A DNA stretch of 64,000 bases from positions 372,001 through 436,000 of the forward strand of contig JARKIP010000211.1 in NCBI GenBank assembly GCA_029990175.1, read 5' to 3'. Under the pieces are notes generated by a model. It did not search any database. It saw only the letters and a list, made by a program, of their open reading frames with translations, and was not told where the DNA came from. This DNA is from Petunia secreta (lineage: Eukaryota; Streptophyta; Magnoliopsida; Solanales; Solanaceae). This document shows, in pieces, positions 48,656 through 62,165 of this stretch. The translations under genes were made by a program, and so were the position numbers. How positions within the stretch are numbered: position 1 is the stretch's first letter; every line of letters starts with the position of its first letter.

Positions 48656-50045
48656 GTATACCCATGTATTTCTTCTTCTCTTAAATATGAGTAAGATTTG
48701 ATTCTTTCGAACGATCTGGAAATGGTGTGTTTATTTTTTCAATAGTTTCCTTGGATGTCGTTTCTATTAAGAATCGGTTGCGGTAGAGGGGTGAGTTTCT
48801 GATACGATTTATTCCTGGCATGAGACCCTGCTAGTTTATCTGGTCTAAATATGAGATATTTAATAGTGAGTGTCGCTATTGCCTGCTTGGTATCCTGTTG
48901 TACCATCTTCTCTTATTATATCAAATCAATTTACCCCTCTTACCTCGAAATTCAATGTTAGTAGGATGATGGGATTCTTATTCGTCACCATCAGAAAGTG
49001 TCATTGTTTCTTCCGGTGTAAAGTGGTTAGTAAGTAATACCCGATCTATGTGTCTTCTCTTGGTTCGAGACGCTAATAGAGTCATGTTATTCTACAAGTT
49101 TGTCTCGGTATAAAAGGATTTTCTGGTAAATTGTCGGAGTTTCCTTTTTATGGGGAGGTTAAATTGGCATGGATGTTGTTCCATAGAGCTCATTTAATAT
49201 CTATTTCTTCAATTGCGATTCTTTGGCTAGCTTGACTTGTAAGTAGTCTAGCTCTGGTAGCCAAATAAATAAGAAGAAGAGCTTCCTATAGCTCTAATTA
49301 TTTCTATCCTCAATCTGTTTCCATATCTTCTTTGCTCGGCACTGGTAAGCTTAGGCGGTCAGTAACCTATTGTGATGTTCCCTGTGTTGAGCCAGAGTGC
49401 ATGTCAAGGTAACCGGGTAAGCATATTATTGTTTAGGTTGAAAATCAGGACAGTGGTGCTGTCCAGACATTCTATCTGCGGATTTGTTATGTCATCAAGT
49501 TGTCTCATCTTGTTATCCGCTTAACATGTTTATATTATCAGTTTATCTGGGAATCCATTCCCATGTATAGTATAGTGCTGGTTCTGTTTTTGCGGATCAT
49601 CCAGTTTTAAGGGAAACTCTGCCAAAATTTTTATATAGAAGTACCATCCATCAGGCGGTGGTGTTTACGGCAAGGGTATGGAGTTGTGAACTCGAGAGTT
49701 GCAGCTGTTTGGCAACTCAAAAGGTCAGTTGGTAGCTTAGGTCTGCCTACGTTAAGCTTTTAGCTAAATCTTCTTTAGTCCAGTAGACAGTGAGGGGATG
49801 GGTGTTCCTATTCAAATAGCTGCCTGAGTTTGTGCTTTAAGTGGAGGAGTCTTCCTCCAAATACTGAATGGTAATGCTAAATCTCTAAGGCGTTGATACC
49901 ACTTTTGTCACGACCCAACCTAAGGCCACGACAGAAACCTACAATGAGTGTCGATCATTTCTAAACCCACTAATAATTTATTAATGCTAGAGATAAGCTG
50001 GCAGCCTGATCATATATACGTACCTATCTGCTGAAAGCATAAAGT
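48656..50045. other. E2 internal middle, degenerate, reads better on the minus strand
   Basis: No open gene. It is collinear with 15254-16480 of E1 in inverted orientation. Near 49885-49935 the complement of GGGTCGTGACAAAAGTGGTA marks an embedded LTR-end/primer-site-like joint, as in E1. Confidence 0.55.
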
Positions 50046-50264
50046 TTAGAAAGATGACACTACTTTAACTTGCTGGCAATTAGAACATTGAGCCACAAAT
50101 TCTGCTACGTCACAATTCATTCCGTCCCACCAATAAATTTTCTTAAGATCATGGTACATCTTAGTCGAACCTGGATGAACACTGTAATTGGAATAATATG
50201 CCTCTACCATAATCTGTCCACGTAAATCTGCAACATCAGGGACACAAAGTCTTTCTTTATACAC
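50046..50264 (-). pseudogene. Gypsy integrase zinc-finger fragment, antisense within E2
   Basis: 72-aa frame on the minus strand: MYKERLCVPDVADLRGQIMV, YSVHPGSTKMYHDLKKIYWW, AQCSNCQQVKV. This is the HHCC domain of Ty3/gypsy integrase (one of the histidines reads Tyr, EAYYS for EAHYS). It is only the N-terminal domain, without the DDE core. Its direction is opposite to E2's LTRs and gag, as in E1. Confidence 0.85.
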
Positions 50265-51220
50265 GAGAACACCGTTAGTAGTAACCCTTTATGGTGACTC
50301 CGGTTTTCTTCTAGCTATCTGTCTGTATTCAACTAGAACTGGATCCTCATACTGACTCTGTTTTACTTCATGAAAAATTAGAGTTAAAGATCTAGTGCAG
50401 CTTATCGTCCATCCATCATTGGCATATCTCCTTCACACCTCAACTCTTTGAGAAGTTACTTTAGCATTATAAGTGCACATGTAATCAACTTTGTTGCTGG
50501 TATTCTGCCTCAACTCATGATCCAACTACATGTCTCCTTTATTTTTACTTTTTCAAGTCATACTATTCCAATTCAAAGACAATACCCTGAAGTAGATGTT
50601 CGGTCTAAAGATCATTCCTAGTATGCATCATACTATCCAGTAGTATTTGCATGATCCTTATCCTTATATGATAGACCCTGTTCAGATGAACCTTTGACAT
50701 ATTAGGATATGAGTAACTACATTCCCACAAGAAGCTTGCAGAACAACACTAACATCAACTGAGATGTTGCATAGTGCGTTCGTAAAAATAATATAGCTTA
50801 CATCAAATCTTCTATAGTGTGTAGTGAAAAGGTACTTCAAAAGCTTCCCCTATTATATCAAGCGTGAGCTAATTCTTAGTTCCATCGACCTGTTTTATAT
50901 CGAAAGGTATATCGAAGAGGTAATTATCGGCTGAATCATGTTAACCCATTCAAATTTTCGTGTATCTTTGTTTCGAAAATGTAGAGCTCTCCTCTCGTGA
51001 TTGAAGAAGGATTAGTGTAGTCAGAATAAGCTGGGCAATGACGTTATGATATTATCCAGCTACGTTTTTATCCAAGAGTTCGATATGCGTGTTATAATTC
51101 CGATCCTGTAATTAGGAAATAATGCACGTGGAGTAGCTCATGAAGGTCGTGAAAGTTCTTTTGTTATCTGTGCGGAATTTTCTTTAAACTTAGGCTCGTT
51201 CGAGGACGAACGAGAGTTTA
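50265..51220. other. E2 internal 3' part, degenerate
   Basis: Collinear with 14083-15048 of E1 (inverted). Antisense pol-like sequence runs to about 50420; the remainder up to the polypurine tract has no coding frame, and GGCTCGTTCGAGGACGAACG near 51193 is a short inverted repeat. Confidence 0.5.
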
Positions 51221-51232
51221 AGTGGAGGAGAA
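51221..51232 (+). promoter_or_regulatory. E2 polypurine tract
   Basis: AGTGGAGGAGAA immediately precedes the 3' LTR start TGAAACG. The complement stands at the same place in E1 (14083-14095). Confidence 0.85.
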
Positions 51233-51769
51233 TGAAACGACCTCGGTTAGTCGTTTCGGAAGTTAGGACTCTGATTGGCGTGCCGATAATTTTAAAATAT
51301 CGTAAGGCCCATTGAGACTTATCTGTAAAATTTGAGCTAAATCAAACCTCCTTTGCTAGGCATCGGAAGAAGGTTTCAGTTTTTATTGTCGATAAATATT
51401 AAAAAGAGATTTTCGAGCTCGGTTTTGGCGAATGAGCTCCGATTCGAAATCCGAAAGCGCCGTTAGGTTATGATTATTTTTCACTTTTGTTATTTTTCAA
51501 AAGTGAATTTCGATGTTATTCGTCTAGTTTCCGCTAAAATGCCGAAAGTTAAATAATTTAACCTTTTTTTATTTAAATTCGCATCTTGAGTTTCGGGAGT
51601 CCAATTTGAGATCCGCCTTCGCGAGTATGTTACATATATTTTGTATAACTTATATGCAAAAGTTGGGATTATTTCGAATATCGTAGGGTACCGTTTTAAT
51701 TTTTACCGTAGCAACGAATTTATAAAAAAAAAAAGAAAAGAATGAAAATTGGAAAAGGTTAGGTGGTGC

Positions 51770-51813
<44 letters not shown>

Positions 51814-53823
51814 AGGAATAGAAACATTAGAAGAGGAAATGAAATGACGCAGAAGAGAAAAAAATGCAAGAAAATAAGAAAAGAGCTGGAGAAAAGATAG
51901 GATTTTTACCCCGAAACATCCAGGTAATGATGTTAATTCATTATTTGAGTTTATTACGTATGTTTGAATATATTTTAACGGTGAAAATCGGGATATTAGA
52001 CATCGTTTTAATAAGTTCAATTAATAGTTTAAAGGGTCAAATGGACCCCGATAACGAAATTGATTATATATTCATACTCAGTGAGTTATGGGCAACATGT
52101 AAATGTAAAGTATTTGGGGTTTGGTTGTGTGACCTTAAACCCTATACATAGGCATGGCCTACGTATTACGTATACGAATAGGGTATCAGGATCCTAACCG
52201 GATTGCCCTAAAATGTGAGGAATGAAGCCTTTAGCCTAATTTGATAAATTTTTCTGCTTATTGAATCGAGTGGGATCGTTTGGCAATGAAACCAAAGGAC
52301 AAGCGGATATTGAGTGGATGTACTAACTTTGTAACAAGGTAAGTGTTTATATCCATTTCTTTGGAGGCACCTGGCCTCGTGGATTTTCTACCACGTGATC
52401 CTTACGTGTGTAGCTGCCGATAGGCGTACTCATTACGCCTTAGCTTTGAATTAACGTTGTATATTATATGCTATGTCCTGTTGTTGGTATTGCATTGAGG
52501 ATCTGAGCCTTGTACCCTGGTTGTGAGTTGACATCTACTTCCCTGCTGTCAATGAGAGTCCCGACCCGGTGAAGGGTTATTATTGCATCACATTGCATTC
52601 ATATGCATTATATGTCATTCATATGCATTACATTGCATATCATACTTGGTGCAGGAGTATTCCGCCTCAGGAGCAGGAGTATTCTGCTCCATTGTATCAT
52701 ATTGAGGGTAGGAGTATTCCGCCCTAAGAGCAGGAGTATTCCGCTCCATTGTATCATATTGAGGGTAGGAGTATTCTACCCCAGGAGCAGGAGTATTCCG
52801 CTCCATTGTATTATATTGAGGGTAAGAGGATTCCGCCCCAGGAGAGTGCAGGAGTATTCCGCCTCAGCTTTACATTATATCGGGTGCAGGAGTATTCCGC
52901 CCCAGGAGAGTGCAGGAGTTTTCCGCCTCAGCTTTACATTATATCGGGTGCAGGAGTATTCCGCCCCAAGAGAGTGCAGGAGCATTCCGTCTCTGGTTTA
53001 TATTATATCGGGTGCAGGAGTATTCCGCCCCAGGAGCAGGAGTATTCCGCTCCAGTTGATTATCATATTGGATTCCCCTCGAATGCAGGAGTATTCCGCA
53101 TCTAGATGGGATGGCGGGCACATGTGACCCTTTGCATCATATTTCATTTCATCTCAATTCATACCATTGTGTAGACTTGCGGTACATGACTACTGTTCTT
53201 CTTATATGTGCATTTCTTATTTATTGATATGTTTCTGGCACTCATCCTTGGTTGAGTTTATAAGTTTCTTACGTGTCTCCGGTTGTTATCTGGCTCTGCC
53301 TTTTTATAATTTAAATAAAAGGAATTTGGTCTATCTGTTTCTTTTCTCCCTGGCTAGCTATCCCATTCTTTGAGGTGACTAGTCTGCCCCACTTATTGAG
53401 TCATTTTAAATCACCCTTGTTTGTTGTTTGTTTTTTGTCTATCTATTTCGTTTCGGCAGGTTCGCTCCAGGACTGAGTTCGCCACGTTGTGAAGGAGCGA
53501 AGACGACTTCAGCTGTCAGGGTGAGCCAGTTTATTGGTTATTATTTCAGTTGCATTTTGCTCCCTTCAGGAGGTATTTGTCGTCTTTTGTACTCTTAGAT
53601 GTCTAGTCTGGATAACCCTAAACCTAGTATGTTGGGTAGCTAGCTGTAATTTCTTTTATACAGCTTAGAGGTATCAGTATGTCTGTGTTTTTGTTTTAAT
53701 TCTTGTCCTTATTTATGAATTATTATATTTATTTTCCTAATTTAATTGGTAAGGGTTCGCCCGACGGGTCTAAGGGAGGACGTCGGGTGCCCGCACGGCC
53801 TAACCAGATTCCGGATCGTGTCA
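51233..53823 (+). repeat. E2 3' LTR (2,591 bp)
   Basis: Pairs with 44514-47015. It contains a (TA)n tract at 51773-51811, much longer than the 5' LTR's TATATATATAT (45046), and the 56-57-bp array at 52650-53100. Confidence 0.9.
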
Positions 53824-56800
53824 TGAGCCCTCCCAAAAATACATATAAAAATGCAATCGGGTGTATTTTCAATAAAATGGGACGCCAAAGGGTTTCTTTG
53901 GAGTCGCCACCTAATTTAAAGATTATTAGGAATCAAAAGTTAATTAATGAGTACATCTCTTCCTTATTTTAAAAGAAAAATAATTTTCAGAAATTCTTAG
54001 GTAAGTGGTTCTTTTATTTCCGAAAGGTCTTTTTTAAATAAAAAAAAAAGAGCACTTTTGAAAATCCGCTAAAAATGGTTAATCCGGCGATTTTCACGAA
54101 TTTTTATAAAGATAAAATAATTTATAATTTTAGGAAAAATATAGGATATAAATAAAGAGGTAAATAATAAGTAAATAAATAAATGAGTAAGTAAATAGTA
54201 AGTAAATAGATAATAGATAAATAATAAATATTTAAATAAATAAATAACTGAATATTTAATAAAATAAGTAAATGGATAAAAAATAATTTAAATATAAATA
54301 ATGATAAAATAAAGATACGAATTTAATTAAATTTTAATTTGCACTCATTAACTGACAAACGGTTCTTAATATCTTCAATTAAGTGGCGCGTCCTAAAGAA
54401 ACGGGATAAGCAATTATATAAACAGTTCTAAATATGCGATAACATAACAATTTTAAATAAAGCGACTATCCTACCAGGTTTCTATCATGCACATAGTCCG
54501 ATTTTCAGGGGATCCTATAACATGCTCTTCTAAAAGCAGGACGGGAGAGAAGGAGTATAGAAGGTAGAACCCAGATTTAGCAAACTCAATCATTGAGCCT
54601 TGAATTTTATAATTTTTTATTTTTTCTTTCGGGGATCTCAAGCCCGAAAATATGCGACGCGGATAAAACAACTCCAAGGCAAATAGCCGATCCCAGTTTG
54701 TGAGTTTTACTCAACTCGTTCCCAAGTGTTCATGCAAAGAAATAAGAAGAGATAAGGATTAGGGAGCTTTTCCAACTTTCATTGGAATAAGCCATGAAGT
54801 AAACAATGACTAAAAATGATTAGAAACAGATACTTCCATTAATTACCACGAACAGAGACAATCAACTTGCAGGACTTGACTTAAACCATACCAATCATAT
54901 CAGGAAATTCATTAACAAACGAGTAATACATGCTCTTCGAAAGAGTAACTACAGCATTTACATAATATCAAGAAACATGCGCTATAAGCAAAGAAGCAAA
55001 ACAACATGGTACAGAGTCATTTTATGATCAAGTCAGCCAATAGATAAGCTTAGCTTATTAATGAAAATAGCTAAAAGAGAGAACAAGAAAAATGAATTTA
55101 ATATATGCAAATAGGAATGAATCAAAATCGATATCACTTCTGCACCCTCTTTTAAACACATAAACATTACACAGACTATACTACCCCTTCTCTATACCAG
55201 GATCAACAGAACAAACACCAAGGAAAGGAGGAAGCAGACCTCACCAAATGGACCCTAAGCTGCCTACCACCATCCAAGCTCACTAAGAAACATCCTACTA
55301 TCTCCTACTACTGCTCCAAACCCGCACTCGAACTCCCTCAGATAACCAGGAACTCCATAGAACCTGGACTGCTATGAAAACAGCTTCCAAGGACATAAAA
55401 GACAGGACCAACCAAACCCAAGCTAAGATTGAACCAAGAAAAGAAGAAAAGCAGGGAGTTGAAACTGAACCGCAGGCCTGGGACAACCTGATAACACCCC
55501 AAATCTACTACCCCACAGCCTGCCTTTTTACCTAGCATTGAACTGAATAGGAACTCACACAGATAATGGAACCAATACTTTAAAATATAATGCTTGATTC
55601 CTGGACTAACAGATATCCATCGGTTTTAGAATGAAAAGCAAGATCAAAGGCGAACAAATGGAACAAGACAACTAATTTAATTTGAAAAAGGATTCTAGCA
55701 TGATTTGTGAATAACCACAACAGATAAAGCTATGAGAAATTTCAAGCAAAACTCAAGCCTTAAATTCCAGATTTACTACACAGTGATTTAGATGGAACAA
55801 CTGGGATGAAACAACAGGAGTAGAAATTAGAAACTAAGCTGGCGAAGAAACTATCAGAACCTAGGACAGGACTAGGCTAGAACTTGAACCACACCTTGCA
55901 TATTCTCCTGGACAGACAACTACATCCTGCAAACTACTTGCGTACTAATAACCAGAAACAACTTCATCTCCTCAACTCAAGCCAGGAAACAAGACTAAAC
56001 AAGCCTACACATGCCCTGAACTCTCAACCCTAACATCCTTACTGCTTCCAAACTTACTGCAACAAAACCATACTCCTTCAATCTAAAGCCAAAACACCAA
56101 GAATCTTTTTCAAAATGCAGGACACAAGCAGAATATCAAGGACCTGTCGCACACACCCTCACACTTTCTATACACCTCCAGGAACATCATATTGCACACA
56201 CTAACACTCCTACTTGCACACACTAAGCCACCTGAAACCTCCAGGACTCCCTGAATCTCCTCCAGCACTGGAAACAGACTGAAACCCCTACATGCTCCTC
56301 AAGCTCCTGCAGATTTCTTTTCTATCTATCCAAACCTACTTCGCACCTGAACAACTAGCCAAGCTATTATACACTTCACAGAACAACTCTCTAACAGAAA
56401 CTAATTAAACTATAGCTACCTCTACCCTAACAACACCTAAACCAATCTTCTAACACCCACAAACCAAACCTGCAAGCCAAGAACTACCTGCAGCACCCTA
56501 ACACAACTTCTGCACCTGCACCTAACCTAGACCTCCTCTACACACTTGCAGACAATAAAACAACCACAACAGTACCCCTACCACTCACTAAACCCCCTGC
56601 ACTGATCTGCAATACCCCTGAAACAGCCCTTGCTCTACCAGCAACTCCATCAGCTTACCTCACCTGGACACCCACTTTCAAATAGCCTGACTCACTGCCC
56701 CCCTGAACAAATCTCCCTAGACAACATCTGGAACAACCTGCACCTGTATACTTTATACAGAACAAGACCACTCCTGAAACTCCAATCTACAGACTCCCTT

Positions 56801-58350
56801 TTGGCCTCCTACTTCTCTTCAAGCCAATAGAAACTAATATAGAGCATCCCTACTTATCCTGTACTCACATATACACATTCACACCCTAACCCAAACTTCT
56901 AACTCCTAGACACCTTCATACTCTCACAGAACATCTGCACGCCATTTCCATACTCACAGACCCTACCTCTCTCATTTGCTAACTGCAGCACACAAAACAC
57001 TCTTCCCATTAGGCTCCCTGCAAACACCTCGAAAAAACTGCACAACTCCCTGATCCTCTTTATTCCCTCTAACACTCACATATACACCTGAAAGCCCTTG
57101 AATCCCAGCCAAGATTCACTTTCCTACATCTCTCACCTAGGCACAAACACACATGCTAACAGCTGATGACATACACAGACTGGAAAGGAAACATCTAAAA
57201 ATTTAAAGCCTTTACTTTATAAGGAAAAACTGAAATTTTATAAAAAGCAAGATTCATACTTTATCCTTCAATATTTCAAAACTTCACACTCAAATGGATT
57301 TCATTCAATCTTATATAAAGAGAGTATAAGTAATGCTCACAACCATAGAAACAATAAACGTTCACTGCATACTTGATGTAAAACAAAGCAAAACTTAACG
57401 AGTAGAAAAGGTAAAGAACCTGTGAGAGGTCGACATTATTACCTTTTTGGAGCAGGAACTGAGGCAAGGATTCAAAGAAAAGCGCGACTCGACTGAGCGA
57501 CTCGAACGAAATCGATGACTCAAAAATCGAAACGACGACAAAAACTTGATAATAATACTCTTTGCCTCAAACGGGAACATTGAAGCAATATATGTATATA
57601 TTTTACTTAAAAAAAACTAAGAGAAACTTTTTTAGTGCATAGGATGCTGCAGTTTCTTCTTAAGAAAAAAACTTCCACTTAAAAATCTGAAATAAAATTC
57701 ATTTTATACTAGAAAATTTAGGGCTTTTACCTTATATGAAATTTCGAAAACACTCCATCATATTTTGATTTTTTTCCCTTGTGAGATAAGGATGAGAGGG
57801 TCAAAATCATGTCGCTCTAATCCTTATCTCCAAGAAAACAAATCAAAAGCCCGGATTGATTGAATTCGAAATGAACGAATGGGATTAAAGATCCGTTGTT
57901 GTACTGATGGGTGAGGGGACCTTCAAGTACATAGCTTTGGCGTATTAGCGGGTTTATGAGAAAAATTTTAGGTTTTAGGGTCTGAATCCGGGTCGAAATA
58001 GAAAGAAATGGGTTGGGGGGAAATTAGGGGATATGGCAATCGGGTTGTGGGGATATTGGGAATAGGCTAGGGGAAATGGGTAAAACTGAAATGGGGTATG
58101 TGTATAAATGTATATGTATTGTTTGCGTAAATGGGCAAGCTTATAGGATTTAGAACGAATTTAGCCCTGATTTTAGATTTTAGTAGGTAAGAGGAGGAAT
58201 TGCAAGGGTAAGCTGAAATTAAGCCTACGCATTGCAATTTTAGCCACTTTTACTGAAATTTATCAATTACCTTTAATTTTCAAAATTAACCAGACTTAAA
58301 AATAATTAAACATTAAATCGAAAATTTTGGGACAAAATTAGGTGTCAACA

Positions 58351-58989
58351 GAACCTATCATATGATGGAAGAGTCCAAATTGTGAAATCTGTATTATTAC
58401 ACCTGCAAACCTATTGGGAATCAATCTTCTTATGACCAAAGCAGGTCATGACAAGTGTATTAACAGTATGCAGAAATTACTTAAGGGATGAAAAATCACA
58501 AACTAATAAGGTGCCATTGGTAGCATAGGACTTGGTGTGTATACTAAAGAATAAAGGAGGACCAGAGGTGATTGATTAGGACATGTCATGAAACAGCAAT
58601 AGCTAAGTATGTATGGAACATAGCAAGTAAGAGTGACAAGCTTTTAGTAAAATTGATTGACCATATATATCTGAAAGAAGAGGACTCTTGGTAGTACATA
58701 CCACCTCAGGATTCAAGCTGGCACTGGAAGAAAATAAGCAAAATGAGGGATAAGTTTGCAAGTGTATATGTACTAAATAATTGGCATACTCCTAATGGAA
58801 AGTATACAGTATCCAGCGGCTACAAATGGAGGAGAGGGACAAATGATGCGTCGTTTTAGAGAATATAGGTGTGTAAAAAAATGAACATCCCAAAGCACTA
58901 TTTCATTACATGGCTGGCAATACACATGAGATTGCAAACATTAGAAAGAGTTCAGAGGCTGGGTATTTGTCAGGACACATAGTGTCTAT
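58351..58989 (+). mobile_element. LINE remnant, unit 5, left part
   Basis: Starts at GAACC, the E3 target repeat: RVQIVKSVLLHLQTYWESIF, KNKGGPEVID, SSWHWKKISKMRDKF, KHYFITWLAMHMRLQTLE. It ends at the TSD, mutated to TCTAT (58985-58989). Confidence 0.82.
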
Positions 58990-59445
58990 TGTTTATGTCT
59001 AAAATTGTCATGTAAGTTAAATAATTGAATTTATGGATGGTTCACAAGCAATACAGTAAATACGCAGGAAACTAAGTAAAAACTGAAAGAAAAGTAATAA
59101 ACAAGAAAGTAAATTAATTATATTCTTGAGAATATCTTGATTCGATGTGAATCGCTTGATTCCAAATACAAAAGGAGAGGATTTCCGTAAATTCCATAAC
59201 TTTTGAAGAGGAAAGAAGAATTCTTGTAGTCTTCCTTTTATATTGAAAAGAAAGAAGTAGGATTCTTGTAGAATTCTAAGATGCGAATTATAATAGGAAG
59301 ACTGGAGTACTATAGGCTAAACTTTACCCAAATCCTAAGCTTAATAGAATTCTTTTTTTGTGAGGCCTTTGGCCCATTACAAAATAAGTTAGGATCCCTA
59401 CCCTACATAGGAGAAGGATTAGGGACTGGAAATTTTGCCGACACA
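58990..59445. mobile_element. Solo LTR inside the LINE, unit 5
   Basis: 456 bp, TGTTTATG...CCGACACA. TSD TCTAT on the left and TCTAC on the right (59446-59450). Confidence 0.83.
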
Positions 59446-59945
59446 TCTACTATGTAGAGGAAGCTGTGAAACTATAGAACAACTATATTATGAATATGAG
59501 TTTTTCGAGTGGTACCTCAAACAACTGCTTGAATGGATGGGGTCGGGGATAAGAAGAATCTACAAGGTATATGGGGAAGAGTAGAGAGAATGGTAAAGAG
59601 GAAGGTCAAGAAAAGCTTTGTCATAGCAGTCTTCGAAGCACTTGTACAGCATATTTGGTGGGCATGCAATGAAGCATTTTGGAATCACTGGGTCCAATGT
59701 CCGCAGTTTGTGTGTGTGACAATAAAAAAAGAATGTGAGCACAGGACAAAGATAGCTTTAGCAATGAAACATAAAAGAGAGGAAAGGGAATTGATAAAAA
59801 AAAATTATAGCTAGAAAGGTATGAAAGATAACAAGTTATGTTTTTGATAGGCTATCATGATAGGATGATACTGGCTTAGCTTCCGGCAAAGCTGCTCTGT
59901 AAAGGTGGATGGTGGTGAGCAATAAAATAAGTTATGTTAACCAAA
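59446..59945 (+). mobile_element. LINE remnant, unit 5, 3' end (best preserved)
   Basis: The longest open tail, 59533-59814: MDGVGDKKNLQGIWGRVERM, VKRKVKKSFVIAVFEALVQH, IWWACNEAFWNHWVQCP, KHKREERELIKKNYS, then stop. This matches the C-terminus after the zf-RVT domain of plant LINE ORF2. The 3' UTR has AATAAAATAAG near 59920. Confidence 0.8.
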
Positions 59946-61017
59946 ATAAAAAAGAAGTTCTAATATGAGTATTTGTTGTACGTAGAACTGGTGAAAATAT
60001 ATGTAAATTTGTTTATCCCTTTTGGTTGAAGGTTGAGCATATGTGTTAACTCTCATGAAATTTCAAATAGACAAGTAAGAGTGATGTGGCAGAGAACATG
60101 AAGATGTATAGAAGAACCGTCGAAAGACCTCTCAAGTCTTAAATGAAGTAGAGGATTCTCTCCATTTCTTTTCCTTTTTATTTGCATATGTGTGATTAGG
60201 ACTAATCGGGACCAAATTAGTATTTTTAAAATATTATGGACTGAAATTAAAAATAATAAAAATTTTAAATCTCTTGCAATCAAAACCGAAACCCCTCAAA
60301 CATCTCGCTCCACTCAATATCAAAACTATCACTGCATAACACTACTTACACAAATTCAAAAACATCTCAACGCTCAACTTCTCTCAACTGCTCCATCGTT
60401 CCTAATTTTCTATCAAACTCAAGCAAATCCGACCACTTAAATTCCAACAACGATATATATTTGCAGTGTACTGACCATAAAAAAAGGTATTTTTTTTATT
60501 TTTAGACTGTATTGTAATTAAAACCTAGGATATTTTTTTATTTCTTCGTCATCTGTGAGCATATTCTAATTGAGCATATATTTTTGAACAAAATGTCTAT
60601 TATTTTAAAATAATAAAATGAAATTATTTTTTTAAATGTGGAAAGAAGTTCTAAACTACAAAAAAGGCTTTTCATTGCTTAAGAATTTTTTTTAGGGGGG
60701 GGGGGGGGGTTTATGGTTTTTGCTTTTCTTGGTTAAATTTTGACGAGTTTTGGGTTGTTGTGAACCTACATTACTTTATTTGTTTTCAACGAGAAGTTAT
60801 TTGTATTTACACGTCGTTATATGTTCTAAACTTCCTAAAAGTGTTCCAAACGTCTCATATGAACTTAAGAACATCTCCGTGGACGTTCCTACTTTTGCAA
60901 ATTATGTATTGTTTTGCAGGAAAATATTAAACTTACAAAAGGGACCAACTCATTGAGAAAGAAAAACATGAGCAGTAGAAGTCTATAAAGACTCCCAAGA
61001 AGGGAAATTCTAAAAGG
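59946..61017. other. Unit segment resembling a 5' flank/leader, unit 5
   Basis: Copy of 3291-4389, with a 15-G run at 60695-60709 and TTTTGCAGG near 60912. No gene. Confidence 0.45.
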
Positions 61018-61319
61018 ATGGCTCCTAGTCATACTCCTAGTTCAAAACTTATCCCTTTAATTTCACTTCCTAAACACTTATACCGAAGAGAATATTGTTG
61101 TAGCACCATGATACTGACCTTGAAGCAACTCCTAAACAAGAGGAAATTCTTGAAAGTCAAAGCCCGCCACACAGTTATGATTTAAGCAGATATTGGGAGA
61201 GTTTGGAGAGGCCTGGAGAGGAAGGTTCTTTTACCATCGAAAGAAGAGAGGTAGAGGAGGATTCAGATGACGTCGCTCTTAACATACTTCTAAAAATAAA
61301 CTTATTGGTGCTGGTTTGA
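61018..61319 (+). pseudogene. Coding remnant of unknown origin (MAPSHTPSS family), unit 5
   Basis: MAPSHTPSSKLIPLISLPKH, then one base short compared with unit 3. The acidic half (LEATPKQEEILES, ERREVEEDSDDVALNILLKI) persists in the shifted frame. Confidence 0.42.
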
Positions 61320-61926
61320 GGCAAAGAAGTGTATGTCACGGATATACCCATTGTAGATCGAGTGTCACCGAATATACACTGAGAATACAATTTACATACA
61401 ATAAATATATAAAATGTCTGTTTTGTTTCTTCATTATATATGGTGTGTATGACCATACATACACTCTACATACAATAAACATAAAGAGAATATACAAATA
61501 TACAAGTAGAGGTATATGCTTACTTTATTTTTACTGTATGCGCAACGTATTATTGTCTATACAATGAAAATATACACAAATCCAAATATTGTTTTTAATT
61601 AAAAAAACACTAAAAAAAATTCCGGCGACCTGAGACCGGCGGCGGTAGTCATAGGGGGTGGCGTCTAGGGTGAATTGATAGTGTAGGAGGTGAATTTAGG
61701 GTTTTATCACCCTTTTATATGTATTTGCTATGTATTGGAAACAATATTGTTATATTTTGAAAATACGATTGTATTGACATTTTTTTGTAAAAAAAAAAAA
61801 AAAAATAGTTAGTTTGTATGGTTATGTATATTATCCTTAAAATGGTGTAATGCATTTTAAGTGTTTGGCCATAAATTTTTCCTCTTAAATAAAAAAAATC
61901 AAAATTTGTTTGGCCATAAGAAAGTA
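61320..61926. other. AT-rich unit spacer with TACATACAATA repeats, unit 5
   Basis: Copy of 4692-5302. An A-run of about 19 lies near 61788-61805. No gene. Confidence 0.5.
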
Positions 61927-62163
61927 CTCCCTCCGTCTCAAAATGAGTGTTGGGTTTGATTAGGCACAGAGTTTAAGAAAATAAGAAAGACTTTCAAATC
62001 TTGTGGTTTAAAATTAAAGATATGTGTAATGTGGGCCAGAGTCTTTAAATCCTATGGTCCAAAACAAATCTTAGATTTAAAGAGTTGCCATAAAAGGAAA
62101 GAGGCACTCATTTTGGGACAAACAAAAAAGGAAAAGTAGAAATTCATTTTGGAACGGAGGGAG
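61927..62163. mobile_element. Stowaway-type MITE, unit 5 (237 bp)
   Basis: CTCCCTCCGTCTCAAAATGA on the left, CATTTTGGAACGGAGGGAG on the right, TA at 61925-61926 and 62164-62165. Same site and same element as 5303-5535. Confidence 0.93.
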
Positions 62164-62165
62164 TA

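Larger units (their letters stand above)
44514..53823 (+). mobile_element. LTR retrotransposon E2 (Ty3/gypsy-derived, chimeric), 9,310 bp
   Basis: Two LTRs (44514-47015, 51233-53823) begin TGAAACGACCTCGGTTAGTC and end GATCGTGTCA or GGTCGTGTCA. The primer site is at 47018 and the polypurine tract at 51221. The target repeat is TGAAC (44509-44513) versus TGAGC (53824-53828), one mismatch. It carries a gag remnant in sense and an integrase fragment in antisense; no complete pol. It is inserted in the terminal few bases of the E3 LTR. Confidence 0.88.
44506..58350 (-). repeat. E3 5' LTR of unit 5, split by nested E2
   Basis: The LTR is 44506-44513 plus 53824-58350, about 4.53 kb without E2. The right end TGTTGACACC (minus strand) abuts GAACC (58351) and the LINE. 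It is roughly 90% alike to 33440-38021 by eye, with a shorter TA tract. It contains the same low-complexity C-rich stretch (55150-57130), in which I see no gene. Confidence 0.8.
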
